Origin: an uncultured Bacteriovoracaceae bacterium
GTDB lineage: Bacteria; Bdellovibrionota; Bacteriovoracia; Bacteriovoracales; Bacteriovoracaceae
DNA length: 38,718 bases
Assembly: GCA_938017795.1 (NCBI GenBank)
Contig: CALIJZ010000094.1
Span: forward strand, 1-38,718
Direction of reading: 5' to 3'
Shown here: in pieces, positions 9,849 through 18,713 of the stretch
Numbering within the stretch: position 1 is the stretch's first letter
Layout: every line of letters begins with the position of its first letter
The notes under the pieces: generated by a model
What the model was told of the DNA's origin: nothing
The model's database searches: none
What the model saw: only the letters and a program-made list of their open reading frames with translations
Program-made: the position numbers and the translations under genes

Positions 9849-11860
9849 AATTTTTGATCATAATTATATTAACATTAACATCTTTATCTCAAGAGATTAA
9901 AAATCATTTAGGCGATGAGAAAGCTCCTCACATCTTATTTCAGATACAATCTGGAAAAGTAGCAAGAAATTACTTGTTAGAACAAGTTTACTCTTTTTTA
10001 AGTGATCGAAAAAATGGAACAAACCTATTTAAAAGCAATGTTGATTTAAAAAATAGTGATATCCCAATTTTATTAATGATGAAAGGAATGGAAAAGAATC
10101 TTTCAGAAACCCTAAATAGGTCACTGCTTTTAAACTTTGGATCATTGGAAAGTTTTACAAAACAAGAGATGGCAAAATTATCTAAAGGTGAGCTACCAAC
10201 TCAATTAGATGATAGATTTTTAAATAGAGTTCTTTTAAACTTAAAGTTAAAAAAATTATCATATGAAATTGATCCGAGCGGTCTTGAGGTTAAGGAATTT
10301 AGTACTGCAGTCAAAGGAGATGAGTTAAAAGTTGGTCTCAGAATTGATTTTTCTAAAATCCAAGTTAATGCAGATGATATATGTTTAAATATAAGTACAT
10401 TCAAAAAAATAGAGGGAGAAGTAAAGAAAGTTGATTCCAACTATGATTGTAGTAAAACCAATGAGGCTATTGAAGAACAGGTAGATAATTTCCTGTCTAG
10501 TTACCTTGACACCCGTGAAGTTAAAGCAAAGATAATTGAAACAGATTCACCAGATTACTTAACTGATATAGGAGCAACTTTAAAAGATATTGTATTGAAA
10601 ATATCTAATGAAGCACCGATGTCTTTAAAATTAACTTATTCATTAAAGTCGACTCCAGATGGAGTAGTAGGGAAAATTGAAAGCGGATCTATTGATAAGA
10701 TCATGCAGCATATAACAAAAGTAGGACTTAGAGATAATATTGAGCTTGAATTTAATAATGAAAAAGTTGTTCATATAAATGGGCTTTCAGGCTTTTCAAT
10801 TCAAGGTGCACCTCTACTTTTTTCTGACCAAGAGATAAATGAGGCCTTACAAACAAGAAAAAAAGAACTTATGAATTTAATTCTTGCTCCAATTGAAAAA
10901 ACTTTAGAAGAGTCAATTGCCAAGAGTCAGGAAAGTGGAGCTTTAAATAAAGAGATCTTATTAGCAGGTAAGATTAAGACTGGTAAAGATGATTCAAGTA
11001 TTAAATATAGCGTTGATCAACTCTCATTCTTAGGTAACGAAGAAAATAATGAATATATTGGTGCTGGAATAAATTTTGACTTTGGTAAAACAAATAAAGA
11101 TTTTTCTCAAGTAGGCTATAGTTGGGATCAAGAAAAAATCAATCAATTCATTGGAGATGACTTAGATTTAAAGAAAGGGCAAATGGTTCTAAGTATAAGT
11201 GAAGAGTTTTTTAATGAATTAATTGATTTTTCCTTAAGTAAGTTTGGGAATAAAATTGATGAGACGCCATTTAGACCTGAAAATATTAAATTTCATATAG
11301 ATCAATACTCTCAGACTTCTTTAGATTTAAATAACTCTAAGAAAGTTGAATTCCCGTATATTACTGGTTGTGTTGGTTTTTCTCCCCCAAAAGGAATTGC
11401 TAAAATTGGAACTTCTCTTGTTGGCGGTAAAAACGGAGTAAAGGTTCCTTTACTAGCTTATAGTACGCTAGCATTTGCTAATAACAAAATGGATATCCCT
11501 GAGTTAACATTTAACATCGATCATATTGAGTCAAATAAAGACTTCTTATTAAGTAATGATGATTGTAAAGTCTCTAAGATCTTTAAAAAATTAGTTGCTA
11601 AAATTGCTAAGAAAAACATTGATAATAAGTTTAATGAATTCTCTGATGAGCCATTAGTAAAACTTGAAATTCCAGCTCTTCAAGGTATCTCTAAAAATAT
11701 TGTTAATCTTGTTTTTGATAAGGAAATGAAGAGAATTCATATTATCATCTCCTTTTCAGACCTTCCTAATATTAAAGAACAAATCACAAAAAGATTTCAA
11801 GAGTCTAAAGAGAAAATTAGAATTACATTTCCTAAAATTAAAAAATTAACGAACCAATAA
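9845..11860 (+). CDS. Large secreted protein, possible TULIP/BPI-like fold (second of a pair)
   Basis: 671 residues with a signal peptide (residues 1 to about 16, ending 'TSLSQ'). It overlaps the upstream gene by 4 bases and has a similar size and layout: an N-terminal helical/strand region, a cysteine pair near residues 178 and 199, and a second half with long helices followed by strands. The C-terminal stretch 'KNIDNKFNEFSDEP' then 'LVKLEIPALQGIS' looks like the long helix plus 'P..v.iP' strand of BPI-type C-terminal barrels. The two proteins look like distant paralogues, but I could not align them in full. A plausible job is binding or shuttling a lipid or amphipath in the periplasm or outside the cell; this is speculation. 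It ends 2 bases from the convergent HupE-like gene. Confidence 0.75.
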   Translation: MKFLIIIILTLTSLSQEIKNHLGDEKAPHILFQIQSGKVARNYLLEQVYSFLSDRKNGTNLFKSNVDLKNSDIPILLMMKGMEKNLSETLNRSLLLNFGSLESFTKQEMAKLSKGELPTQLDDRFLNRVLLNLKLKKLSYEIDPSGLEVKEFSTAVKGDELKVGLRIDFSKIQVNADDICLNISTFKKIEGEVKKVDSNYDCSKTNEAIEEQVDNFLSSYLDTREVKAKIIETDSPDYLTDIGATLKDIVLKISNEAPMSLKLTYSLKSTPDGVVGKIESGSIDKIMQHITKVGLRDNIELEFNNEKVVHINGLSGFSIQGAPLLFSDQEINEALQTRKKELMNLILAPIEKTLEESIAKSQESGALNKEILLAGKIKTGKDDSSIKYSVDQLSFLGNEENNEYIGAGINFDFGKTNKDFSQVGYSWDQEKINQFIGDDLDLKKGQMVLSISEEFFNELIDFSLSKFGNKIDETPFRPENIKFHIDQYSQTSLDLNNSKKVEFPYITGCVGFSPPKGIAKIGTSLVGGKNGVKVPLLAYSTLAFANNKMDIPELTFNIDHIESNKDFLLSNDDCKVSKIFKKLVAKIAKKNIDNKFNEFSDEPLVKLEIPALQGISKNIVNLVFDKEMKRIHIIISFSDLPNIKEQITKRFQESKEKIRITFPKIKKLTNQ

Positions 11861-11862
11861 GT

Positions 11863-12750
11863 TCACCTTTCATGCTTATGACTATGTCCATGTGGTGCAT
11901 GTTTATGGTCGTGCTCACCATGATCATGATCATGGTGATCTTTCATGATTGGCTCAGGCTCTTCCAACATTTCTGGAATTGGATGATCAGAGTGTTTTAA
12001 AATCTGCAAATTTTCCTCAGTTTGATGATTGTGCTCGTTATGATGCTCTACTTCGTTGTGGTCTTGGGTATGATCATGAGAATGAGAGTACCCATGCATT
12101 TGCATTAGAAATAAATAAAACCCCGCAAAAATTAAAAAGGAATTTGCAATATTGGAAAACTTTTTAAAGCCTCCAGTACTTCTAAAACCAGCAAGTAATG
12201 TAATCATAATTGTAAGAGCAACAATTTGACCAAGTTCAACACCTACATTAAATGAAATAATATTCATTAACATCGTAGTCCCCTTTTCACCTATTGGTAA
12301 TTCTTGTAATCTAGTTGATAGACCAAAGCCATGAATTAAACCAAAAAGAAAAACCATTCCAATGAGGTTAGGTGATTTTTTAAAACCAAGGTGCTTAGTA
12401 AATCCATCTAGATTATCAAACCCTTTATAACAAACAGTGAGAGCAATGATTGCATCAACTAAATAATAATTTGCACTGATTCCCATAAAGGTTGCACCGA
12501 TGAGTGTAATACAATGACCAATGGTAAAAGCACTTATAAATTGGACTATATCTTTAAAGGATTTTAAAAAAAATAATACACCAAATAAAAATAAAAGGTG
12601 ATCATAGCCAGTAAGCATATGTTCAGCTCCAAGCCATATATATTTTAAGTATCCACCCTCCAGCATTGCTTGTTTAGCATGATCACTAATTCCATGCGCA
12701 TAGAGATGGTGGTGAGAGCTAAAAGCTAAAAGTGTTAATATAAATTTCAT
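11863..12750 (-). CDS. HupE/UreJ-family metal permease with histidine-rich tail
   Basis: 295 residues. A signal-like N-terminus ('FSSHHHLYAHG') is followed by about six membrane segments. Family signatures are 'GAEHMLTGYDHLLFLFG' (residues 41-57, with His44, Asp50 and His51), 'TIGHCITL' (His79), 'GLIHGFGLS' (His140) and 'FNVGVELGQ' (Glu172). HupE/UreJ proteins import nickel or related divalent metals. The last 77 residues carry 22 histidines in His-Asp clusters and should bind metal on one face of the membrane. No urease or hydrogenase gene is nearby, so the metal and client enzyme are unknown. The AGGA ribosome site overlaps the stop region of the upstream PhnA-like gene, so the two form an operon. 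It ends 2 bases from the convergent gene at 9845-11860. Confidence 0.88.
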   Translation of the reverse strand: MKFILTLLAFSSHHHLYAHGISDHAKQAMLEGGYLKYIWLGAEHMLTGYDHLLFLFGVLFFLKSFKDIVQFISAFTIGHCITLIGATFMGISANYYLVDAIIALTVCYKGFDNLDGFTKHLGFKKSPNLIGMVFLFGLIHGFGLSTRLQELPIGEKGTTMLMNIISFNVGVELGQIVALTIMITLLAGFRSTGGFKKFSNIANSFLIFAGFYLFLMQMHGYSHSHDHTQDHNEVEHHNEHNHQTEENLQILKHSDHPIPEMLEEPEPIMKDHHDHDHGEHDHKHAPHGHSHKHER

Positions 12751-12759
12751 AATTTATCC

Positions 12760-13323
12760 TTATGTTACTTTTTTTAAAAAATTTGCTACTAAGACAATTT
12801 GTGAACCATTAACTTTTCCTTCAATATGAAGAGGGTTATCAGTTAATCTAATGTTTTTAACAAGAGTTCCTCTTTTGGCCGTAAATCCAGCTCCCTTAAC
12901 AACCAAATCTTTAATTAGTGTAACACTATCACCTTCATTTAATGAAGCTCCATTAGAATCCTTGGTCTTAATATCGCTTGATTGCTCAGAGTTTAAAACC
13001 TTTAATTGATCGGCCATTACTTGAGTTTGCTCGTCCAGATAGAGTTGTTCGATAAGGCTTGCAGCCCAATTATGATCTTTTAAAAAATTCAATATCTTCC
13101 AGCAAAGAGCTTGAACTGCTGGAAACTCACTCCACATAGAATTGCTTAAAGATCTAAAGTGATTCGGGTCTAATTTTTCTTGATCATGAATTTGTTGGTG
13201 ACACTCAAGGCAAATTAGAACCTTAGAACTATCATCGACACTAAATTCACTCAAGGAATCCGAGCCTGAGCATAACTCACATTGATTATTAGCTCTTTTA
13301 AGTAAGTTTGAAGGATTATTCAT
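12760..13323 (-). CDS. yjdM: PhnA/YjdM-family zinc-ribbon protein
   Basis: 187 residues. The ATG at 13323 is chosen over the GTG at 13329 because GAGG lies 5 bases before the ATG but runs directly into the GTG. The N-terminus is a zinc ribbon with Cys15, Cys18, Cys38 and Cys41. The C-terminal domain begins 'DSNGASLNEGDSVTLIKDL' and continues 'VKGAGFTAKRGTLVKNIRL', which is the conserved PhnA domain, ending in 'FLKK'. The family is often annotated as 'alkylphosphonate utilisation protein PhnA', but the E. coli member lies outside the C-P lyase genes and has no established role in phosphonate breakdown. It is co-transcribed with the downstream HupE-like permease (9-base gap). Family call is firm; function is open. 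Confidence 0.9.
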   Translation of the reverse strand: MNNPSNLLKRANNQCELCSGSDSLSEFSVDDSSKVLICLECHQQIHDQEKLDPNHFRSLSNSMWSEFPAVQALCWKILNFLKDHNWAASLIEQLYLDEQTQVMADQLKVLNSEQSSDIKTKDSNGASLNEGDSVTLIKDLVVKGAGFTAKRGTLVKNIRLTDNPLHIEGKVNGSQIVLVANFLKKVT

Positions 13324-13353
13324 ATTCACCTCGATCTCCAGTATTGTATGTTC

Positions 13354-13359
13354 TATAAT
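13354..13359 (+). promoter_or_regulatory. -10 box (TATAAT) five bases before the flavoprotein start
   Basis: A perfect TATAAT is followed by AGGCC and then the ATG at 13365. The start point should coincide with the ATG, so the mRNA is probably leaderless. The -35 region is not recognisable and lies within the leader of the divergent PhnA-like gene. Confidence 0.55.
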
Positions 13360-13364
13360 AGGCC

Positions 13365-14528
13365 ATGTCTCACTATGATGCCATTATTGTTGGAGCCGGA
13401 GCAGCCGGATTATTTTGTGCTGCTAATATAAAAACAGGTAAAAAAGTTTTAATTCTTGAAAAAAACAAGAAGGTTGGTCTGAAAATACAGATCTCAGGTG
13501 GTGGGAGATGTAACTTCACTAATTTATCTGTTTCATCTAAAGACTTTGTTTCTCAGAATATTCATTATAGTAAATCAGCTCTGGCTAGCTATGACTCAGG
13601 TAATTTTATTGAACTCGTAGATAGTCATGAAATTAATTTTTATGAAAAGAAACTTGGACAAATGTTTTGTAAAAAAAACTCACTTGAAATTATTAATATG
13701 CTCCTAAGGTTATGTAAGCAAAGATCAACTCAGATCGAAACAGAAGTAGAAGTAAGAGCATGCTCTTTTAAACAAGATCATTTTGAAATAAAAACTGATA
13801 AGCAAACTTATACAGCGACCAAAGTAGTAATCGCTTCCGGTGGATTATCTTTTCCTAAACTTGGCGTGAGTGATATTGGCTATAGAATCGCTAATAAGTT
13901 TGGGATGGAGCTCGAGCAAAATTATCCAAGCTTAGTTCCTTTTTTATATTCAGGATTTAAAGATTTAAGTGGAATCTCATTACCTGTTGAGATTAAGCTA
14001 AAGAAAAAACTGATCGCTGATGACTTCTTGTTTACCCACCGCGGGTTTTCTGGTCCCGCCATTTTAAAAATTAGTTTGTATTGGAATCCAGGAGATGAGA
14101 TGACAATAGACTTTCTACCAGGCATAAAAATTGAAGATTCTCTGATGAAATTAAAGAAAACAAAACCTAATATGAAAATAAAAAAATCACTAATTGAGTT
14201 TTTACCAGAAAGATTTGTTGATATTTGGTTTGAAAACCTTGATAAAACTTTTCAGGAAACGTCATTTAAAGATATTTCAAAAATTAATCAAAAGTTAAAA
14301 GCTTGGAGTTTTATACCAGAAGGAACAGAAGGCTATAAGAAAGCAGAGGTGACTAAAGGCGGAGTTTCCACAAAAGATCTAGACTCTAAGTCCATGGAAT
14401 CCAAAACAATGAAAGGATTATATTTTATTGGAGAAGTCGTCGATGTAACTGGACTTCTTGGGGGATATAACTTTCAATGGGCATGGTCATCTGCTTATAG
14501 TTGTGCAAAGGATATTAATAATGACTGA
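13365..14528 (+). CDS. HI0933/BaiN-family FAD-dependent oxidoreductase
   Basis: 387 residues, a usual length for the family. Residues 5-20 hold the FAD dinucleotide motif (IIVGAGAAG, G10-x-G12-xx-G15), with Glu32 in the place that binds the ribose. 'SGGGRCNFTN' (44-53) is the family hallmark. The C-terminus 'KGGVST' and 'GLYFIGEVVDVTGLLGGYN' is the second FAD contact typical of these proteins. Family members are called aminoacetone oxidase-like or BaiN; the physiological substrate is usually unknown. The ATG lies 5 bases after a TATAAT and has no Shine-Dalgarno sequence. The gene overlaps srkA by 8 bases and likely heads an operon with srkA and the RND pump. Confidence 0.9.
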   Translation: MSHYDAIIVGAGAAGLFCAANIKTGKKVLILEKNKKVGLKIQISGGGRCNFTNLSVSSKDFVSQNIHYSKSALASYDSGNFIELVDSHEINFYEKKLGQMFCKKNSLEIINMLLRLCKQRSTQIETEVEVRACSFKQDHFEIKTDKQTYTATKVVIASGGLSFPKLGVSDIGYRIANKFGMELEQNYPSLVPFLYSGFKDLSGISLPVEIKLKKKLIADDFLFTHRGFSGPAILKISLYWNPGDEMTIDFLPGIKIEDSLMKLKKTKPNMKIKKSLIEFLPERFVDIWFENLDKTFQETSFKDISKINQKLKAWSFIPEGTEGYKKAEVTKGGVSTKDLDSKSMESKTMKGLYFIGEVVDVTGLLGGYNFQWAWSSAYSCAKDINND

Positions 14529-15558
14529 TTATGTTTGGGGAAATACTGAAACTCAGTTCTTTTTTAATTTAACTCCTGAAACAATTTTAAACGCTATTGA
14601 AAATACAGGTTATAAAGTTACCGGGAGATGCCTGAGTTTAAACTCAATGGAAAATAGAGTCTTTGAGGTTGAAATTGATGTTGATGATGAAGATGTATTG
14701 GTGCCAAGTGATAGGTTTTTAGTAGCAAAGTTTTATAGACCAGGAAGATGGAGTCGAGAGCAAATTCAAGATGAGCATGACTTTTTATTAGATTTAAAAG
14801 AAAATGAAATACCTGTTATTGCACCAGTTCAAATAAATGGTAAAACACTCTTTACAGACGAGCAGACGAATTTATTTTATTGTTTGTTTCCTAAAAGAGG
14901 AGGCCGAATTCCTCAAGAAATGAATGATGAACAATTAGAAATCACTGGTCGTTTACTTGCTAGAATTCATAACGTTGGTTCAATTAAAAAAGCACAACAT
15001 AGGATTACGATAAATCCAACAAGCTTTGGTCAAAATAATTTAAAGTTTATCTTGGATCAAAAAGTTATTCCCCATCATATTGAAGCCAGCTATCAGAGCT
15101 TAGTAGAAGAAATTTGTACTCTTTCAGAACCATTATTTACTAATACTGAACAAATCCGAATTCATGGGGATTGCCACTGGGGCAACCTCATTGTTAGGGA
15201 TGAAGAAATTTCCTTTATTGATTTTGATGATATGTTAATGGGACCTCCTGTTCAGGATATTTGGTTAGTAACCCCAGGAAAGGATGCTGAAAATACAAGG
15301 CAGAGAAATATCTTACTAGATGCTTATGAAACAATGAGAAGCTTTAATTATTCTAGTCTAAAGCTTGTTGAGGTTTTGAGAGCTTTTCGTTATATCCACT
15401 TTTCAGCCTGGATTGCTAAGAGATGGGATGACCCTTCATTTAAAAACGCATTTTCTCACTTTGAAGACCCAAATTACTGGGAAGTCCAAACAAATGACTT
15501 GAGGGTACAGTTAAGGGATATTAAAACAATAATTTCTTCCCCATATCCATCCTATTAG
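14521..15558 (+). CDS. srkA: Stress response kinase A (Ser/Thr kinase of the APH-like fold)
   Basis: 345 residues. The ATG at 14521 sits inside the end of the flavoprotein gene with AAAGGAT upstream; an earlier in-frame start at 14458 adds only non-homologous residues. The Brenner motif 'IHGDCHWGN' (His215, Asp217, Asn222) and the metal-binding 'IDFDD' (Asp234) match SrkA/YihE/RdoA, as does 'GPPVQDIW'. E. coli SrkA is a cytoplasmic eukaryote-like kinase that protects against stress-induced death and links to the Cpx envelope response. Here it lies between a flavoprotein and an efflux pump, not next to dsbA as in enterobacteria. All catalytic residues are present, so it should be active. Confidence 0.93.
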   Translation: MTDYVWGNTETQFFFNLTPETILNAIENTGYKVTGRCLSLNSMENRVFEVEIDVDDEDVLVPSDRFLVAKFYRPGRWSREQIQDEHDFLLDLKENEIPVIAPVQINGKTLFTDEQTNLFYCLFPKRGGRIPQEMNDEQLEITGRLLARIHNVGSIKKAQHRITINPTSFGQNNLKFILDQKVIPHHIEASYQSLVEEICTLSEPLFTNTEQIRIHGDCHWGNLIVRDEEISFIDFDDMLMGPPVQDIWLVTPGKDAENTRQRNILLDAYETMRSFNYSSLKLVEVLRAFRYIHFSAWIAKRWDDPSFKNAFSHFEDPNYWEVQTNDLRVQLRDIKTIISSPYPSY

Positions 15559-15571
15559 ATATTCTATTGTC

Positions 15572-18500
15572 GTGAATTTAATTAAATTTCTCCAAAAGCA
15601 AAAACTCTTTATTCATTATAGCTCAATTTTAATTGTGATTGTTGGCGGTTTCGTAATGATGAATATGCAACGAGAGGCCAGACCCAATGTTAATTTTAAT
15701 AGAGTAAATGTTAGTGTTGCTTATCCAGGTGCAGCTCCTGGAGATATAGAAGAGCTAATAATTGATCCAATAGAGGATAAGATCTCTGAAGTAGATGGCA
15801 TCAAAGATTTTAGGTCTGTTTCTTATACTGGTGCAGGAGCGATTTCTGTTGAAATTGATGATACATATCCTAACCCAGAAGACATTGTTGATGAGCTTAG
15901 AAGAAAAATATCTGAAGTAAGAAACTTGCCAGCAGATTCGACTGACCCGGTTGTCAGCGAAGCTAAGGCAAGTTCAATTCCAGTGATAAACTTAGCTCTC
16001 TATGGGGATGCTGATCCCTTTACTTTTAAACTAGAGACTGAAAAGTTAAAAGATTTTTTGAAAAATCAAAAAGGGATTCAGAGTGTTAGCTCAAGTGGTA
16101 TCTCAGATTTACAATTAAAAATCTTGGCTGATATGAAAAAGCTAGAGCAAGAAGATGTGACCCTTGAGGAGTTGATGGGACAACTTCAAAATTGGGCAAA
16201 ACAAAAGCCTGGTGGATTATTTGAAAGCGATAACGAAGTAGGAAACCTAACTATTGGTGAAGACTTTAATAATCTTCAGGAATTAGAAAACTTTGTTATT
16301 AGAAGTAATTACTCTGGCAAGGCAGTTTTATTATCTGATATTGCAAAAGTTGAATTTAATCTCAAAAAATTACAAAATGCCAAACTCTTTGAAGACAAAG
16401 AATCTGTGTTACTAACTGTGATAAAAAAACCATTTTATGATTCAGTGAAGGCCGTAGATAATTTAAAGATTGCTCTTAATAAGTATAGAATAAGTCTACC
16501 AAAGTCACTTTCTATAAAAGAATATAAAGATCAATCTATTAGAATTCGAGATAAATTAAAAATTGTTACCTCTAACGCAGTTACTGGTCTCGTTTTAGTG
16601 TTAATAATCCTTCTGATCTTTCTAGACTGGAGATCTGCTGCAGTTACTTCTATTGGAATTCCGATTGCCATTTTAGGGGGAATTATACTCTTGGCTTGGA
16701 TGGGAAATACCATGAACTCCTTAGTGGTAGTGGGTATTATTATTGTATTAGGTATGTTGGTCGATGATGCTATTGTTGTCTGTGAAAATATTTACTCTTA
16801 CATTGAGAAAGGTTATAGCTCTCATGAAGCTGCATACCTTGGTACCAAAGAAATAGCTCTTCCGGTTATAGCATCTGTTTTAACTACTATTTTTGCTTTC
16901 CTTCCAATCGTAATGATGGAAGGAATAATGGGACAATTTCTAAAAGTAATACCTATCACTGTTATTACTATGCTGATTGTTTCTTTAATTGAAGCATTAG
17001 GTATCTTACCGATTCATGCTGAAGAATTAATGAAACCTAAGAAGAAAAACAAAGAGGGCTTTTTCAAGAAGATTGAAGCAATGTATAAAAAATACTTAAC
17101 TTTCTCAATTAAATTTCGCTGGATTATGATCATTGTCTTAATTGGAATATTTGGATTATCTGGATTACAAGGAAAAAAAATATTTGAAAAATTTAGTTTA
17201 TTTCCATCTGAAGGTCTTAACGGACTAAGTGTAAGAGTTGAATTAGAAAAAAACATTCCATTGGAGCAAACAAAAAATAAAGTAAAGCTATTAACTAAAG
17301 AATTATTAAAAGTAAGTGATGGCACTTTTGATACTCTAACATCAGATCTTGGACAAGTTACAACTGGTGGACGTTCTGGAAGTCGTCAAAATGGAACGAA
17401 TCTAGCAATGATTAATGTGAGCTTTGTTTCAGATCCTGGTTTTATATATAAAGAACAAGAGGTCTTAAAAAATATTAGAAAGACTGTTAAAAGTTTTTCA
17501 CAAGTTCAAGAAGTTAAAACCTCTATAACTCTTGATAGGCCTGGACCTCCGATTGGGAAACCTATTCAATTTCAAGTAACTTCAAGAGACTTTGATTTAG
17601 GTAAATCTATCGTTGATCAAATTAAATCAAAACTAGAAAAAATAAATGGTGTAAATTCTGTTGAAACAGACCTAGATGGCGATACATTAAGTTATAGAGT
17701 TAGAATTGATAATAAAAAAGCAATCATCGCAGGTATTAATCCATCAAAGATCTCAAAAACAATTTTCTCGGCAACTACTGGTTTAGTGGCCACCGAGATC
17801 TTAAAAAACAATGAAAAAGTAGAAGTTTTACTTAGCTTACAAGATAGTTCAAGAGCAAAAGTTGAAGATATTTTAGAACTTAAGGTAAGAAATGGTCGCG
17901 GCATTGCTGTTGCCTTAAAATCTTTTGCCACTTTAGAAGAACAACGTGGTCCTGCTTCTATCCAACGACTAAATGGTCTAAGAACTATAACTTTATTTGG
18001 AGAAGTAGATGATAAAGTTATCACCGGAAAGGAAGCTAATAAAGCAGTCGCTCCTTTTGTGAAAGAGTTACGAGAAAAAAATCAAGCAATTAATATCGCT
18101 GTTGGGGGTGGGGAAAAAGATAGAATGAATGCTCTAAAAGATACAATGAGATTATATGTTTTAGCGATCTTAATGATTTTTATGGTTATTAGTTTAAGTT
18201 TTAACTCAGTTTTATATCCATTCTTAGTTTTAACTGCTATTCCAATGGGGCTAAGTGGTGTTATTTGGTCCTTAGTTTTACATGGTAAATCATTAACTTT
18301 AATGGGAATTATAGGAATCGTTGGATTAAGCGGAGTTGTAGTAAATGTTTCGATCTTGTTTTTAAAATTCATTCAAGATGAAATTCGATCTGGCTTGCCT
18401 TTTGAAAAGGCAGTTATTAAGGCAGGTGCTTCTAGGCTAAGACCAATTATTATGACGACTTTATCTACTCTTATCGGTCTACTCCCCACGATTTATGGAG

Positions 18501-18664
18501 TAGGTGGCGTTGATACTTTCGTTCAACCAATTGCACTAGTTTTAGGGTGGGGGCTTTTTGTTGCCACTAGTTTAAGTCTGATCTTTCTCCCAGCACTTAT
18601 TACATGTTTTAAGAGACCATTACTCTATGGTCATAGAAATGATCCAGTCAAGAACCATGAGTAA
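15572..18664 (+). CDS. RND-family efflux pump inner-membrane subunit (HAE1/AcrB-like)
   Basis: 1030 residues, full length for the family. It starts at a GTG 13 bases after srkA. The layout is a first membrane helix (about residues 14-30), a porter domain ('VNVSVAYPGAAPGDIEE'), helices 2-6, a second porter domain and helices 8-12. Helix 4 has 'GMLVDDAIVVCENIY' with the proton-relay pair Asp398-Asp399. Helix 10 has 'GVVVNVSILFL' where many relatives have VVNNAI. 'SRLRPIIMT' is conserved. RND pumps export drugs, lipids or dyes by proton antiport through a periplasmic adaptor and an outer-membrane channel. Neither partner gene is in the window, so it must use partners encoded elsewhere. The last residues (NDPVKNHE) are a soluble tail. 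Confidence 0.93.
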   Translation: MNLIKFLQKQKLFIHYSSILIVIVGGFVMMNMQREARPNVNFNRVNVSVAYPGAAPGDIEELIIDPIEDKISEVDGIKDFRSVSYTGAGAISVEIDDTYPNPEDIVDELRRKISEVRNLPADSTDPVVSEAKASSIPVINLALYGDADPFTFKLETEKLKDFLKNQKGIQSVSSSGISDLQLKILADMKKLEQEDVTLEELMGQLQNWAKQKPGGLFESDNEVGNLTIGEDFNNLQELENFVIRSNYSGKAVLLSDIAKVEFNLKKLQNAKLFEDKESVLLTVIKKPFYDSVKAVDNLKIALNKYRISLPKSLSIKEYKDQSIRIRDKLKIVTSNAVTGLVLVLIILLIFLDWRSAAVTSIGIPIAILGGIILLAWMGNTMNSLVVVGIIIVLGMLVDDAIVVCENIYSYIEKGYSSHEAAYLGTKEIALPVIASVLTTIFAFLPIVMMEGIMGQFLKVIPITVITMLIVSLIEALGILPIHAEELMKPKKKNKEGFFKKIEAMYKKYLTFSIKFRWIMIIVLIGIFGLSGLQGKKIFEKFSLFPSEGLNGLSVRVELEKNIPLEQTKNKVKLLTKELLKVSDGTFDTLTSDLGQVTTGGRSGSRQNGTNLAMINVSFVSDPGFIYKEQEVLKNIRKTVKSFSQVQEVKTSITLDRPGPPIGKPIQFQVTSRDFDLGKSIVDQIKSKLEKINGVNSVETDLDGDTLSYRVRIDNKKAIIAGINPSKISKTIFSATTGLVATEILKNNEKVEVLLSLQDSSRAKVEDILELKVRNGRGIAVALKSFATLEEQRGPASIQRLNGLRTITLFGEVDDKVITGKEANKAVAPFVKELREKNQAINIAVGGGEKDRMNALKDTMRLYVLAILMIFMVISLSFNSVLYPFLVLTAIPMGLSGVIWSLVLHGKSLTLMGIIGIVGLSGVVVNVSILFLKFIQDEIRSGLPFEKAVIKAGASRLRPIIMTTLSTLIGLLPTIYGVGGVDTFVQPIALVLGWGLFVATSLSLIFLPALITCFKRPLLYGHRNDPVKNHE

Positions 18665-18698
18665 TCTGTTTCCAGTGGGTGCTTATTACTTATAGTTT

Positions 18699-18707
18699 TG
18701 TTATGAT
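18699..18707 (+). promoter_or_regulatory. Extended -10 promoter element of the ABC-F gene
   Basis: TGTTATGAT is an extended -10 (TGn plus TATGAT). It ends 6 bases before the ATG at 18714, so the transcript likely starts at or next to the ATG and is leaderless. The extended element could explain the lack of a clear -35 box. Confidence 0.55.
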
Positions 18708-18713
18708 CTTAAA

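Noticed and set aside
18659..18690. AGTAAT/ATTACT inverted repeat after the RND gene
   Set aside because: Six-bp stem with a very long loop and no T run; not a credible terminator.
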